Shown here: positions 47,931 to 57,640 of the stretch, piece by piece | How positions within the stretch are numbered: position 1 is the stretch's first letter | How the letters are laid out: every line of letters begins with the position of its first letter | From: Gloeomargarita lithophora Alchichica-D10 | GTDB taxonomy: Bacteria > Cyanobacteriota > Cyanobacteriia > Gloeomargaritales > Gloeomargaritaceae | Length of the DNA: 64,000 bases | Assembly: GCF_001870225.1 (NCBI RefSeq) | Contig: NZ_CP017675.1 | Coordinates: forward strand, 1 to 64,000 | Direction: 5' to 3' | The notes under the pieces: model-generated | Told to the model about the DNA's origin: nothing | Databases searched by the model: none | The model's input: only the letters and a program-made list of their open reading frames with translations | Position numbers and translations under genes: made by a program

Positions 47931-48377
47931 TTACTGGGGATGCAAATCATCGGGAAAATCAGGATCAAGCAGTTGGGTAATGGTGTAAATTGAATTTCCG
48001 GGCAAGTCGGGATAGTCCAGGGGTGTTTCTAAAACCGCCAAGTCCAAACCCGTCTGATAACCTTTGTGGATGGCTGTAGGCAAATAGGATTTGAGGCGAG
48101 GATTTTCTGCCAATAGGTCAATGATTTCCCGGCGTTGGTTCCGAATCATCACTCGCCAGCTTTTACTGCGATTTTTGGGTTGGTAATGCCATTTCAGCAA
48201 ATGCCCGATTAAAATACCCAGTCGGCTTTTCAATTCTTGCCGCTGTTGTTTGCCCAAGGACTCGATTTCCACCGCCAGATTGCTTATATCTAAGCATGGG
48301 AAATTACCCTGTTTGAGCAGAGTAGATTGTTCTAATGTCCAGGCGTAAAAATCGGTTTCGTAGAGAGGGTTTACCAT
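47931..48377 (-). CDS. DUF29 domain-containing protein
   Basis: The 148-residue protein is a full DUF29: YETDFYAWTLEQSTLLKQG, LDISNLAVEIESLGKQQRQELKSRL, LIGHLLKWHYQP and the C-terminal helical part. The family is very common in cyanobacteria, often beside mobile DNA, and has no assigned function. Confidence 0.9.
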   Translation of the reverse strand: MVNPLYETDFYAWTLEQSTLLKQGNFPCLDISNLAVEIESLGKQQRQELKSRLGILIGHLLKWHYQPKNRSKSWRVMIRNQRREIIDLLAENPRLKSYLPTAIHKGYQTGLDLAVLETPLDYPDLPGNSIYTITQLLDPDFPDDLHPQ

Positions 48378-48410
48378 CGCTAAAATTGCCTAATTTAAGG
48401 GTTTTCGCAC

Positions 48411-48480
48411 GGGTGGGAGAAGAGAATTTTACTCGGTTGAAACCCAGTTGGTTTGGCAAGCAAAACTCTCCTTCCCACCC
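48411..48480. other. Long imperfect inverted repeat between peroxiredoxin and DUF29 genes
   Basis: GGGTGGGAGAAGAGAATTTT (48411-48430) pairs with AAAACTCTCCTTCCCACCC (48462-48480), and a small inner pair AAACC/GGTTT sits in the loop. It has no T run on either side, so it is not a standard terminator. It could be a processed RNA hairpin or a small palindromic element. Confidence 0.6.
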
Positions 48481-48487
48481 CATTGCA

Positions 48488-49027
48488 TTAGGATTTTAGG
48501 GACTTCAAGTAATTCAGCATGGTGTCCGCATCGGATACTTCAAAGGGGTCAATGGGGCAGTCATCGCCGAAGTCCGGTTCGATGAACATTTTTTCGATTT
48601 TGCCATCATTGACATACATGGAATAACGCCAGGAACGCATCCCAAATCCCAGATTATCCTTGCGTACCAGCATTCCCATTTTGCGGGTAAATTCCCCGGA
48701 ACCATCGGGCAGTAAAAAGATATGATTCACCCCCTGGGTTTTGCCCCATTGGAACATCACAAAGGCATCATTCACCGATAGACAAACTACCCCATCAATC
48801 CCCAGAGTACGAAACTCGTCAAACAGTTCTTCGTAGCGGGGTAAATGGGTACTCGAACAGGTGGGGGTAAAGGCTCCCGGTAGGGCAAATAGAACGATTT
48901 TTTTGCCACCAAAAACCTCTTGGCTGGTCACGTCTTGCCAACGAAAGGGGTTGGGGCCACCCACGGACTCATCCCGCACCCGGGTTTTGAATGTCACTTC
49001 TGGTACACGCTCTAGGACTGCCATCAT
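48488..49027 (-). CDS. Peroxiredoxin (Prx5/type II)
   Basis: The 179-residue thiol peroxidase has the Prx5 active-site block [20 protein letters not shown] with the peroxidatic Cys, plus [18 protein letters not shown] and [15 protein letters not shown]. It reduces H2O2 or alkyl hydroperoxides using glutaredoxin or thioredoxin. A further Cys (DDCPID) near the end may act in recycling. Starts at 49027 and 49024 are both possible. Confidence 0.92.
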   Translation of the reverse strand: MMAVLERVPEVTFKTRVRDESVGGPNPFRWQDVTSQEVFGGKKIVLFALPGAFTPTCSSTHLPRYEELFDEFRTLGIDGVVCLSVNDAFVMFQWGKTQGVNHIFLLPDGSGEFTRKMGMLVRKDNLGFGMRSWRYSMYVNDGKIEKMFIEPDFGDDCPIDPFEVSDADTMLNYLKSLKS

Positions 49028-49230
49028 TCCCTCCTGGGGTCAGTTGCATCCCTACGATAGCAGAAAGAATTTCCCCGCTTGCTTACCTTGGGGTAACCTT
49101 GGGCAACAAAAAAAATCCTAAGCAACAAAAATTTTTCTGTAAATTGGAGCTACTTTCGGTTTAATCGTCCCCAAACCAGGGCAATTCGGATTAGGATAGA
49201 ACCAATTTATTTTGAGTACAGAAACGATTT

Positions 49231-50874
49231 ATGACCACCATGCCCCCCCTCGGTTCCGTCATTCAAGGGTCACTCACCCAAGGGTTAGAAGTGCGGTTGC
49301 ATCCTGATATTTCGGTGGAGGATTTGCGGGTGGGAAAATTTTTGGTGGTACAGGGGCGCCGGGCACGGTTTTTTTGTATGCTTACCGATGTGGTCTTGGG
49401 CACCGCCAGCCCCCGGATTCTCGCCGACCCGCCCGCTCCCAATAATCAGTTTCTGACCCAGGTGTTGGCGGGGACGGGTACCTATTCAACGGTGAATCTT
49501 AGCCCCATGTTGACCCTGATTACCGGGGATGGGGATCAGCCGATGGAACTCCTGCCGGTGAAAACCGTGCCCAGCCATTTTAGTCAGGTTTATGATGCTT
49601 CGGAGCAGGATTTTCGTTCGGTTTTTGGTTGGGAAGATGACCCGCACCGGCGCAATTTTGCCATTGGTCGTCCGTTGGATATGGATGTGCCAATTTGTGT
49701 GGATTTAGACCGGTTTGTGGAGCGGAGCAATGGGATTTTTGGTAAATCGGGGACGGGGAAATCTTTTTTAACCCGCTTATTACTCTGCGGCATTATCCAC
49801 AAACAGGCCGCCGTGAATTTGATTTTTGATATGCACTCGGAGTACGGCTGGGAGGCGATGAAAGAAGGGAAAGATGTCTCGATGGTGAAGGGATTACAGC
49901 AGTTGTTTCCCGACCAAATTAAAATTTATACCCTTGATCCGGCTTCTACCCAACGGCGGGGGGTGCGCCATGCCCAGGACTTGTGGATTAGTTTAGACCA
50001 AATTGAGGTGGAGGATTTAGAACTTTTGCGGGAAGTGTTGAACCTGTCGGAAGCCAGCCTGGAAAATGCCAACATTCTGCGGGCGGAATTTAAGAACCAA
50101 TGGATTGCCCAATTATTGCAATTATCCAACGATGAAATCCAAGAATTTTGTCAGACCAAGCGGGGTTCTCCGGCGGCAATTATGGCTCTACAACGCAAAC
50201 TGCAACGGTTGGAGAATCTCACCTATATCCGTTCCGGTTCAGCGAATAACTACGTCAACCAAATCCTACGGGACTTGGATGCGGGGCATCATGTGGTGGT
50301 GGAATTTGGCTCCCAGTCCAACCTACTGGCCTATATGTTGGCGACGAACATTATTACCCGCCGGATTCACAATTCCTATGTGAAAAAAGCGGAGAAATTT
50401 CTGCAAAGTAAAAACCCTACGGACCGCCCCCAGCAATTGGTGATTACCATTGAGGAAGCCCACCGATTTTTGAACCCGGCGGTGGCACACCAGACCATTT
50501 TTGGCACCATCGCCAGGGAAATGCGGAAGTATTTTGTCACCCTCTTGGTGGTGGATCAACGGCCTTCCGGGATTGATAACGAAGTCATGTCCCAAATTGG
50601 CACCCGGATCACCGCTTTATTAAATGACGAAAAAGATATTGATGCCATCTTCACCGGGGTTTCCGGCAGTCAGGGCTTGCGTTCCGTGCTGGCGAAACTG
50701 GATTCCAAACAACAGGCATTGGTGCTGGGTCATGCGGTGCCGATGCCCGTGGTTCTCCAGACTCGCCCCTACGACACGACCTTTTACCAGGAATTGGGCT
50801 ACCTGGACAGCCAACGGGACCGGGAGAAAATCCTCGCCCGTGCCCAGTCCGCCCGCCGGGATTTGGGCTTTTAG
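49231..50874 (+). CDS. HerA/DUF87-type ATPase
   Basis: The 547-residue protein has an N-terminal HAS-barrel-like domain (1-115), Walker A IFGKSGTGKSFLTRLL (about 170), Walker B with VITIEEAHRFLNP and the sensor region LLVVDQRPSGIDNEVMSQIGTRI. It resembles the HerA/FtsK-like hexameric translocases. In archaea HerA works with the NurA nuclease; here no nuclease gene is adjacent. Cyanobacteria carry a lone copy of unclear role. Confidence 0.88.
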   Translation: MTTMPPLGSVIQGSLTQGLEVRLHPDISVEDLRVGKFLVVQGRRARFFCMLTDVVLGTASPRILADPPAPNNQFLTQVLAGTGTYSTVNLSPMLTLITGDGDQPMELLPVKTVPSHFSQVYDASEQDFRSVFGWEDDPHRRNFAIGRPLDMDVPICVDLDRFVERSNGIFGKSGTGKSFLTRLLLCGIIHKQAAVNLIFDMHSEYGWEAMKEGKDVSMVKGLQQLFPDQIKIYTLDPASTQRRGVRHAQDLWISLDQIEVEDLELLREVLNLSEASLENANILRAEFKNQWIAQLLQLSNDEIQEFCQTKRGSPAAIMALQRKLQRLENLTYIRSGSANNYVNQILRDLDAGHHVVVEFGSQSNLLAYMLATNIITRRIHNSYVKKAEKFLQSKNPTDRPQQLVITIEEAHRFLNPAVAHQTIFGTIAREMRKYFVTLLVVDQRPSGIDNEVMSQIGTRITALLNDEKDIDAIFTGVSGSQGLRSVLAKLDSKQQALVLGHAVPMPVVLQTRPYDTTFYQELGYLDSQRDREKILARAQSARRDLGF

Positions 50875-51251
50875 GGGAACCTTTACCCGCCTGAGAACGT
50901 CCTCCCGCCAGGTGCGGGAACCCACCCCACCCGCCACTAGGTATTTCTGAGATACTGAAAAATAAGTAGGGTCAAACCTCGTCTAGGAGTCAATCCAAAT
51001 TCCCCTGTCCGACGTATCAATTTACATAAGGATACATTTGGTTTACCATGTTGATAGAAACATTTGTGGCGATCATTCCCATTCCCCAGCGATATTCTTG
51101 TTTCTGGAGACCCGTTGATTCCCTTAGTCACTGACCGATTTCGATGCGTTTTTAATGTGAAATTGCCCCGACTTAGCAGGGTTTTACCGGATTTGCCTAC
51201 GCAAACTGTCCTTTGATTACCTGACGATTGAACTTTCGCCCCATCCACCCC
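50875..51251. other. Long leader/intergenic region before the sigma factor gene
   Basis: These 377 bp contain an inverted pair near 50911-50925 (CCCGCCAGGTGCGGG) just after the HerA stop, which is not followed by a T run, and then AT-richer sequence. No protein gene or known RNA is recognised. Sigma factor promoters, perhaps several, are likely here. Confidence 0.5.
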
Positions 51252-52298
51252 ATGATTGAATCTATGACTGACCTGACCCCTGACGAACCCCTCACTGATT
51301 TGGACAGTCCTTTGGCCAACGCCAGCGAGGTTGACGCTGGTGGGCGCCGGGGGGCGGTCACGCCGGATATGGTGCGCACCTACCTGCAAGAGATTGGCCG
51401 GGTGCCGCTGTTGACCCATGAGCAGGAAATTGTCTTTGGCAAACAGGTGCAACAGATGATGCAGTTGTTGGAACTGCGGGATAAAATGACCGCTGAAGCC
51501 GGTCAAACCCCCGATGCGGAACCCTGGGCGGCACAGGCCGGGGTCACGGTCACGGCGTTGCAAGACACCCTGCGCCGGGGACAACGGGCCAAACAACGCA
51601 TGATTGAAGCGAACTTGCGGTTGGTGGTCTCCATTGCCAAAAAGTACCAAAAACGCAACCTGGAACTGCTGGATTTGATCCAGGAGGGCACCCTGGGTTT
51701 GGAGCGGGGCGTGGAAAAATTTGACCCCACCCGGGGCTACAAGTTCTCCACCTATGCCTATTGGTGGATTCGCCAAGCCATCACCCGGGCGATTGCCCAG
51801 CAAGCCCGCACCATTCGCCTGCCCATTCATATCACCGAGAAGCTGAACAAGATCAAAAAAACCCAGCGGGAATTGTCCCAGCAGTTGGGCCGCTCCGCCA
51901 CCCCGACGGAGATTGCCCAAGCCCTGGAACTGGAACCAGCCCAAATTCGGGAATACCTGATCATGGCGCGCCAACCGATTTCCATGGATTTACGCATCGG
52001 CGACAACCAGGACACGGAACTGGGGGAATTGCTGGAAGACCGGGGGATTTCGCCGGAGGACTTTACCACCCGGGAAGCCCTGCGGGGTGACCTGGAGCGG
52101 TTGATGGCGGAACTCACCCCCCAACAACGGGAGGTGATCAGCCTGCGCTTTGGGCTCCAAGATGGCAAGGAACTGTCCCTGTCCAAGGTGGGCAAACGCC
52201 TGAACCTGTCTCGCGAGCGGGTGCGCCAGTTGGAGCAACAGGCCCTAGAACACCTGCGCCGCCGCCGGATCAACATCCGGGAATACCTGGCGAGTTAG
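51252..52298 (+). CDS. sigC: Group 2 RNA polymerase sigma factor, SigC-like
   Basis: The roughly 348-residue sigma-70 protein has region 1.2 (VRTYLQEIGRVPLLTHEQE), region 2 (NLRLVVSIAKKYQKRNLELLDLIQEGTLGL, then YKFSTYAYWWIRQAITRAI), region 3 and region 4 with the helix-turn-helix LSLSKVGKRLNLSRERVRQLEQQAL. The long acidic N-terminus of group 1 SigA is absent. MDLRIGDNQDTELGELLED and the EYLAS end suggest SigC rather than SigB/D/E, from memory of those sequences. ATG 51264 is an alternative start. The rlmI start follows the stop directly. Confidence 0.8.
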   Translation: MIESMTDLTPDEPLTDLDSPLANASEVDAGGRRGAVTPDMVRTYLQEIGRVPLLTHEQEIVFGKQVQQMMQLLELRDKMTAEAGQTPDAEPWAAQAGVTVTALQDTLRRGQRAKQRMIEANLRLVVSIAKKYQKRNLELLDLIQEGTLGLERGVEKFDPTRGYKFSTYAYWWIRQAITRAIAQQARTIRLPIHITEKLNKIKKTQRELSQQLGRSATPTEIAQALELEPAQIREYLIMARQPISMDLRIGDNQDTELGELLEDRGISPEDFTTREALRGDLERLMAELTPQQREVISLRFGLQDGKELSLSKVGKRLNLSRERVRQLEQQALEHLRRRRINIREYLAS

Positions 52299-53489
52299 GT
52301 GGCGCAAGCGAGGGTGATCCTCAAACCGGGGCGGGAGAAATCCCTGCTCCGGCAACACCCCTGGGTCTTTGCGGGAGCGATTGCCCAGGTGCAGGGGCAA
52401 CCCCCGCAGGGGGCAACGGTAAGTATTCATACTCAAGAAGGAAAATCCTTGGGCTGGGGTGCCTGGTCACCGGAGTCCCAGATGGCGGTGCGGGTGTGGA
52501 GTTTTGATACCCAGGTTACGATTGACCGAGCCTGGTGGCGCGCCCAAATCCAAGGGGCACTACACCGGCGCCAAACTTTAGCGCAACCTAACCTTAATAG
52601 CTATCGCCTAATTTATGCGGAAGCGGACGGCCTGCCCGGAGTGATCGTTGACTGCTATGGGGAGGTTTTGGTACTGCAATTGCTCAGTTGGGGGGCGGAA
52701 TTTTGGCGGGAAACGCTCACCGCATTGCTCTTAGAATTGCATCCCTGCGACAGCATTTATGAACGCTCCGATACGGATAGCCGCCGGAAAGAAGGGTTAC
52801 CCGCCCGCACCGGATTGATCGCCGGGAACGAACCCCCGGAATTGCTCCTAATTCAGGAATATCAGGCGCAGTTTTGGGTAGATGTGCGCCGGGGGCATAA
52901 AACCGGTTTTTATCTGGATCAACGGGAAAATCGCCAGATCGTGCAACGCTATTGCAATTACGGTGCCGCCCTGAATGCTTTTGCCTATACCGGCGGGTTT
53001 ACGGTGGCCTTGCTCCAAGCCGGGTGTGCCCAAGTGACCCAAATTGATAGTTCCGCCAGTGTCTTGGATTTAGCGGCTAAAAATGCTGAATTAAATAACC
53101 TTGACCCCGACAAAATCATTACCATTGTGGGGGATGTGTTTCAAATTTTGCGCCGCTATCGGGATCAGGGTGAGACTTTTGACCATATTATTCTTGACCC
53201 GCCCAAATTTGCCGATTCCCAGGCGCAAATCCCCAAGGCCAGCCGGGGCTACAAAGACATTAATCTGCTGGCGATGAAACTACTCAAACCGGGGGGATTT
53301 CTGGTCACCTTTTCCTGCTCTGGTTTGGTCACGGCGGACTTATTTCAAAAAATCCTCGCCGGGGCTGCCCTGGATAGCGGTCGGCGGGTGCATTTGCTCC
53401 AACCCCTCGGCCAACCCCTAGACCACGGGGTTAATTTGGCCGTGCCGGAGGGGGCGTACCTGAAGGGCTGGGTGTGCCAGGTGCTTTAG
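52299..53489 (+). CDS. rlmI: 23S rRNA (cytosine)-methyltransferase RlmI-like
   Basis: The 396-residue protein has an N-terminal PUA domain (KPGREKSLLRQHPWVFAGAI), an EEHEH-like middle, and a Rossmann methylase core with FAYTGGFTVALLQAGC and the NPPF-like HIILDPPKFADS, followed by TFSCSGLV with the family Cys. It belongs to COG1092. The start is GTG 52299, directly after the sigma factor TAG. Its last 59 bp overlap the convergent beta-lactamase-like gene. Confidence 0.88.
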   Translation: MAQARVILKPGREKSLLRQHPWVFAGAIAQVQGQPPQGATVSIHTQEGKSLGWGAWSPESQMAVRVWSFDTQVTIDRAWWRAQIQGALHRRQTLAQPNLNSYRLIYAEADGLPGVIVDCYGEVLVLQLLSWGAEFWRETLTALLLELHPCDSIYERSDTDSRRKEGLPARTGLIAGNEPPELLLIQEYQAQFWVDVRRGHKTGFYLDQRENRQIVQRYCNYGAALNAFAYTGGFTVALLQAGCAQVTQIDSSASVLDLAAKNAELNNLDPDKIITIVGDVFQILRRYRDQGETFDHIILDPPKFADSQAQIPKASRGYKDINLLAMKLLKPGGFLVTFSCSGLVTADLFQKILAGAALDSGRRVHLLQPLGQPLDHGVNLAVPEGAYLKGWVCQVL

Positions 53490-54630
53490 CCCGGTTCAAA
53501 TACTGGTAACTTTTGCGGGATAATTCCTGGAGGAGTTGCACCGCTTGGGGGTCATTGTAGCTACTTTGTATAAATATCGTGATTAAATAACGTTGCCCCG
53601 TTGCCGTATCCACCACCCCCGCATCGCCGATGATAAAGCCAATGTCGCCGGTTTTGTGACCAATCACCGCCCCCTTTCCCAGCCCCGCCGGTAATAAACT
53701 GCGGTTTTCGGTACTCCGCAGAATGTGCAACACCCAATCCCGACTGCGCTGGGACAAAAGTTCTCCCTGGGCAATCAACGCCAGGGTATGTACCAGGTCG
53801 GCGGCACTGGTGGTATTGGTGCCCTTGAGGTCGGGCAGAAGATTTCGTACTGCTGTTGTCTGTAACCCCCATTCCTGGAACCGTTGGTTGACCACCTCCT
53901 TGCCGCCCAAGCGTTCTAAAATCATGTTGGTGGCCGTATTGTCGCTGATCACGATCATCCGGGTGGCCGTGTCCAACAGGGTAAAGGTGGTGCCCACCGG
54001 CTGAAACTGCATATCCCCGGAACCGCTGGCTACCAGGGGCTTGGTCATGGTCAAACGCTCGTCCAAGCGAACCTTGCCCTGGTCTAAATCCTGGAAGAGT
54101 GCCAACAAAAGCGGTAATTTAATTGTACTGGCCGCCGGTACTGTTTTTGTACCACCCATATCCAGATATTCACCGCTGTCCAAATCCACCGCATAGAGGG
54201 TGGCCGTCACCTTGGGATTCCTTTGGGTCAGGGGCAATAACTGGGCTTGCAAAGCCTGCATGGGTGTGCGCCGGGGCAGCAGGTCATCGAGGGTCGTGGG
54301 GCGCATCGGCTGGGGGATCAAGGTGGTTTGTTCGGCGGTTTGCGGCCAGAGAAAACTCTGCCAACTGGGGGGGCGGTCCTGGGCTTGGATGGGAAATTGC
54401 CCCAGGTGGTCATGCCCTTGGCTGAGCCAGATATTTAACCCCGTTCCCGTGAGTACCCCCAGCCCCACCCCCACCAGACCCAGGCGTAAACCACCCAGGA
54501 ACCAGGAACGCCACCAGGGGACAGGGCGGAGACGGCCATTTAACTCAGTAACATTGCGGCGGCGGGCTGAGTCTGATTTAGGTTCTGGTTGAGGCATTGC
54601 ACCAACATTGTGATTATTGTTGTTACCCAT
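53431..54630 (-). CDS. Membrane-anchored class A beta-lactamase-like serine hydrolase
   Basis: The 399-residue protein has a basic N-terminus, one transmembrane helix (about 45-68), and a penicillin-binding fold with the active-site SxxK (STIK in VPAASTIKLPLL), SDN (VISDNTATN) and KTG (IGHKTGDIG) motifs. A Pro-rich tail follows. In cyanobacteria this class is usually a periplasmic transpeptidase- or beta-lactamase-like enzyme; substrate unknown. The overlap with rlmI affects only the tail. Confidence 0.87.
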   Translation of the reverse strand: MGNNNNHNVGAMPQPEPKSDSARRRNVTELNGRLRPVPWWRSWFLGGLRLGLVGVGLGVLTGTGLNIWLSQGHDHLGQFPIQAQDRPPSWQSFLWPQTAEQTTLIPQPMRPTTLDDLLPRRTPMQALQAQLLPLTQRNPKVTATLYAVDLDSGEYLDMGGTKTVPAASTIKLPLLLALFQDLDQGKVRLDERLTMTKPLVASGSGDMQFQPVGTTFTLLDTATRMIVISDNTATNMILERLGGKEVVNQRFQEWGLQTTAVRNLLPDLKGTNTTSAADLVHTLALIAQGELLSQRSRDWVLHILRSTENRSLLPAGLGKGAVIGHKTGDIGFIIGDAGVVDTATGQRYLITIFIQSSYNDPQAVQLLQELSRKSYQYLNRAKAPGTPSPSGTPPPARPN

Positions 54631-54685
54631 TATGACTATTTTTAGGGAAATCTCACCGGGGGAAACGGGGTTCTCCGGCAGGAAT

Positions 54686-55603
54686 TTAAGAGCTTACCTG
54701 GCGCAGGGGCGAATCACTCCGATAGGGCACGCGGCCACTCGGCACCACCTGGGAAGCGGGTTCCAAATGCACCTCCTGGTCATCAAAGAAAATTTGCGCC
54801 CCAAACGCCTGTAGGACCGCATCCTTGGTCAATCCGCCCAGGAAAAATGCCGCATCCACCCGCACCCCCCACGCCCGCAGGGTTTTAATCACCCGTTCGT
54901 GGGCAGGGCTACTGCGCGCCGTCACCAGGGCAATCCGTACCGGGGCTTGTTCCGGGGGTACCTGCTGTTGGATCGTACTGAGGGTGTGCAGAAACTTGGC
55001 AAATGGCCCCGCCGGTAACGGCTGATCCGCCCGTTCCTGTTCGTGGGTACAAAATGCCGCCAAACCCTGTTGTTTATAGACCAATTCCGCCTCATCGGAG
55101 AATAAAACCGCATCCCCATCAAAGGCAATCCGCACCCGCCCATCCAACGGGGTCATGTCCAGGGGAGGATGGTACAACAGAGCGGCGGCAATCCCCGCAT
55201 CAATCGCCCCCTGCACCTCCGATTCCTCCCGCGAGAGCAATAAATCCAGATGAAACGCCTGAAAATAGGGCACGATGGACTCACCCCCGGTTAATGCGGC
55301 ACGGGTAATATCCAGCCCATAGTGCTGAATAGCATGAAAAATCCGCAGTCCCGTGTCAGGACTATTGCGGGACATAATAATTACTTCAACGAGACGTTTA
55401 TCCGTCAATTCATTTAACTTCAGCAGTGCCTGCACCAAAGGAAAAGCCGTCCCCCGCGGCAGAATTTCCTGCTCATGTTCCCGCTGGTAGGTGCTGTAGG
55501 CGGCCAAGCCTTCCTGCTGGAAAATCCCATCCTCCCGGCTCAGGTCAAACAACGCCCGCGAGGAAATCCCAATTACCAATAGGCCAGTCAAGGAATAGGG
55601 CAT
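54686..55603 (-). CDS. 5'-nucleotidase
   Basis: The 305-residue protein matches the 5'-nucleotidase family (pfam06189, cytosolic IMP/GMP-type), with GISSRALFDLSREDGIF, RVRIAFDGDAVLFSDEAE, VRIALVTARSSPAHERVI and AFFLGGLTKDAVLQAF. The DGDAVLF segment corresponds to the HAD-like metal site. ATG 55603 has GAGGTGGGAG upstream and is preferred over GTG 55612. Confidence 0.85.
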   Translation of the reverse strand: MPYSLTGLLVIGISSRALFDLSREDGIFQQEGLAAYSTYQREHEQEILPRGTAFPLVQALLKLNELTDKRLVEVIIMSRNSPDTGLRIFHAIQHYGLDITRAALTGGESIVPYFQAFHLDLLLSREESEVQGAIDAGIAAALLYHPPLDMTPLDGRVRIAFDGDAVLFSDEAELVYKQQGLAAFCTHEQERADQPLPAGPFAKFLHTLSTIQQQVPPEQAPVRIALVTARSSPAHERVIKTLRAWGVRVDAAFFLGGLTKDAVLQAFGAQIFFDDQEVHLEPASQVVPSGRVPYRSDSPLRQVSS

Positions 55604-55674
55604 TGCTCCCACCTCGATTCTCCATATTATTGTGGCCGATGGGCAGGGCTTAAGAAAACTCTTGCCCCACTAAA

Positions 55675-55745
55675 AACAGGTCGCAGGGGCACCGTATCCG
55701 GTTTTCCAAAATATCTGTTCACAAACCGTGCGGAATCAGTATATG
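55675..55745 (+). repeat. Short copy of the dispersed repeat
   Basis: CTAAAAACAGGTCGCAGGGG, then CACCGTATCCGG, TTTTCCAAAATATCTGTTCA and CAAACCGTGCGGAA. It is a type B copy with a damaged hairpin (the C run is lost), between the 5'-nucleotidase start and the DUF5132 gene. Confidence 0.65.
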
Positions 55746-55844
55746 AATTAGATTGGCATTACTTTGTATAAAAATTGAAAGATCCAAAATGGGGGCAGAT
55801 TATCGAACCCTACTGCCCCACCCAGACCCATCGGTTATCCCGAT

Positions 55845-56144
55845 TTAATCACTCAGATTCACTTCCTGCGGGGGAGCGCTGGCTCCATTTTGGGAAGCCG
55901 TCCGTTCCGCCTTTGCCTCCGCCACCAAATCCTGTAACGATTCCCCGGCTTCCGCTACCGCACTTTGCGCCTTATCAAAAGCCTCAAAAACCACCACCAG
56001 GGTTTTCTTGGCGGTTTCCCGCGCAGAATCGGCCAATTCGCTCTTGGTCGCCATGCCCACCAGGGGAGCTAAGACCAAAACCCCCACCCCAACGGCCAGC
56101 GCCGTCACGGGTTCCAATCCCAAAAACAAAGCTTCAAATTCCAT
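55845..56144 (-). CDS. DUF5132-like small membrane protein
   Basis: The 99-residue protein begins with an acidic MEFEALFLGLEP, then one hydrophobic helix (VTALAVGVGVLVLAPLVG, 13-30), and an amphipathic helical C-terminus rich in Ala, Glu and Lys. The layout recalls DUF5132 proteins. Function unknown. It lies 35 bp downstream-to-upstream from miaB on the same strand and is possibly cotranscribed with it. Confidence 0.65.
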   Translation of the reverse strand: MEFEALFLGLEPVTALAVGVGVLVLAPLVGMATKSELADSARETAKKTLVVVFEAFDKAQSAVAEAGESLQDLVAEAKAERTASQNGASAPPQEVNLSD

Positions 56145-56179
56145 GGTTCACACCCAACAAAACTGATTGCCCCTTAATT

Positions 56180-57532
56180 TTAACCGACTTGTCCAGCCCC
56201 AGAAAGACTGGTCACTGGCATCCCCGTCAAGCTAAACGCCCGCACTTCGGTAATGGCGACCGGTACCAAACGACCCACCTGGGTTTCCCCCGCCACAAAG
56301 GTCAACCGATTGGTGCGAGTGCGTCCCATGCCCTGGGTGGGGTCTTTCGGGTTCACCCCTTCAATCAAAATTTCCTCGACCCGCCCCTGGTAGCGTTGGG
56401 AGCGTTGCGCCGCCACCTGGGCCACTAAATGATTTAAGCGTTGCAAACGGTCTTGTTTCACCTCATCGGGAATTTGATTGTCCCACTTGGCCGCTGGCGT
56501 ACCAGGGCGAGGGGAATAGGCCGCCGTATTCAGTTGGTCAAACCCAATTTCTGCCACTAAATCTAAGGTTTGGGTGAACTGGGCTTCTGTTTCTCCGGGA
56601 AACCCCACGATTGCATCGGCACTGATGGCCGCATCCGGGAGATAGTGGCGAATTTTGCTAATAATTTGGCTATATTTTTCCCGGGTGTAGCCCCTTTGCA
56701 TCGCCCGCAGAATCCCATTATCCCCGGACTGAAACGGAATGTGAAAATGCTCACACACCTGGGGCAAAGCCGCACAGGCTTGGATCAACCGCTCCGTAAA
56801 ATAACGGGGATGGCTGGTCACAAACCGAATCCGCTCAATTCCCCCCACGTCATGAATGTGGTACAACAAATCCGTCAGCGTCATCCGATAACGGCCATCG
56901 GGACGGGTGCCCAAGTCTCGCCCATAAGCGTCAATATTTTGACCTAATAAAGTAATCTCTTTGTACCCCTGCTCTGCCAGGCTAATAATTTCCTGTTTGA
57001 TCGCTTCCGGCTGGCGGGACTGCTCTTTCCCCCGCACCTGGGGCACGACACAGTAGGTACAATGTTCATTGCACCCATAAATCACATTCACCCAGGCCGA
57101 CACCCGACTGTCCCGCCGGGGTTTGGTAATGTCCTCCAGAATATCAATGGCTTCCGTAGCCACCACCTGCTGTCCCTGTTCTACCTGTGCGAGCAAATCC
57201 GCCAAGCGGTTGGCATACTGGGGTCCCATGACCACATCCAATTCCGGCACCCGCCGCAGTAGCCGTTCCCCCTCCTGCTGGGCCACACACCCAGCCACCA
57301 CCAGGGTTAACCCCGGATTTTGGTGCTTGCGTTTGGCCTGCCGCCCCAGGTAGGAATAAACTTTTTGCTCCGCATTATCCCGAATTGTACAGGTATTGTA
57401 CAGAATTAAATCCGCTTGGTTTTCATCCGCCACCGCCTGCCAGCCCAGGTCATCCAACACCCCGGCCATGCGCTCCGAATCGGCACGGTTCATCTGGCAA
57501 CCAAAAGTGACAATGTGATAATGACGGGACAT
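56180..57532 (-). CDS. miaB: tRNA-2-methylthio-N6-dimethylallyladenosine synthase MiaB
   Basis: MiaB adds the methylthio group to i6A37 of tRNA. The 450-residue protein has the N-terminal cluster cysteines in [21 protein letters not shown] and VVAGCVAQ, the radical SAM motif [11 protein letters not shown], and a C-terminal TRAM domain with [12 protein letters not shown]. The intact set of cysteines suggests an active enzyme. Confidence 0.96.
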   Translation of the reverse strand: MSRHYHIVTFGCQMNRADSERMAGVLDDLGWQAVADENQADLILYNTCTIRDNAEQKVYSYLGRQAKRKHQNPGLTLVVAGCVAQQEGERLLRRVPELDVVMGPQYANRLADLLAQVEQGQQVVATEAIDILEDITKPRRDSRVSAWVNVIYGCNEHCTYCVVPQVRGKEQSRQPEAIKQEIISLAEQGYKEITLLGQNIDAYGRDLGTRPDGRYRMTLTDLLYHIHDVGGIERIRFVTSHPRYFTERLIQACAALPQVCEHFHIPFQSGDNGILRAMQRGYTREKYSQIISKIRHYLPDAAISADAIVGFPGETEAQFTQTLDLVAEIGFDQLNTAAYSPRPGTPAAKWDNQIPDEVKQDRLQRLNHLVAQVAAQRSQRYQGRVEEILIEGVNPKDPTQGMGRTRTNRLTFVAGETQVGRLVPVAITEVRAFSLTGMPVTSLSGAGQVG

Positions 57533-57640
57533 GGCGCAAGGATTAACGCAAAAAGATTAACGCAAAAAGTTTAGCGTAGGATTACTATTATACGTCATGC
57601 CCAATGGTAGGAGAAGAGATGGGATTTCCCATGACGTTTC

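Noticed and set aside
50937-51974. 345-codon frame on the minus strand
   Set aside because: It runs antisense to the sigma factor gene, whose domains are unmistakable, and its product resembles no family.
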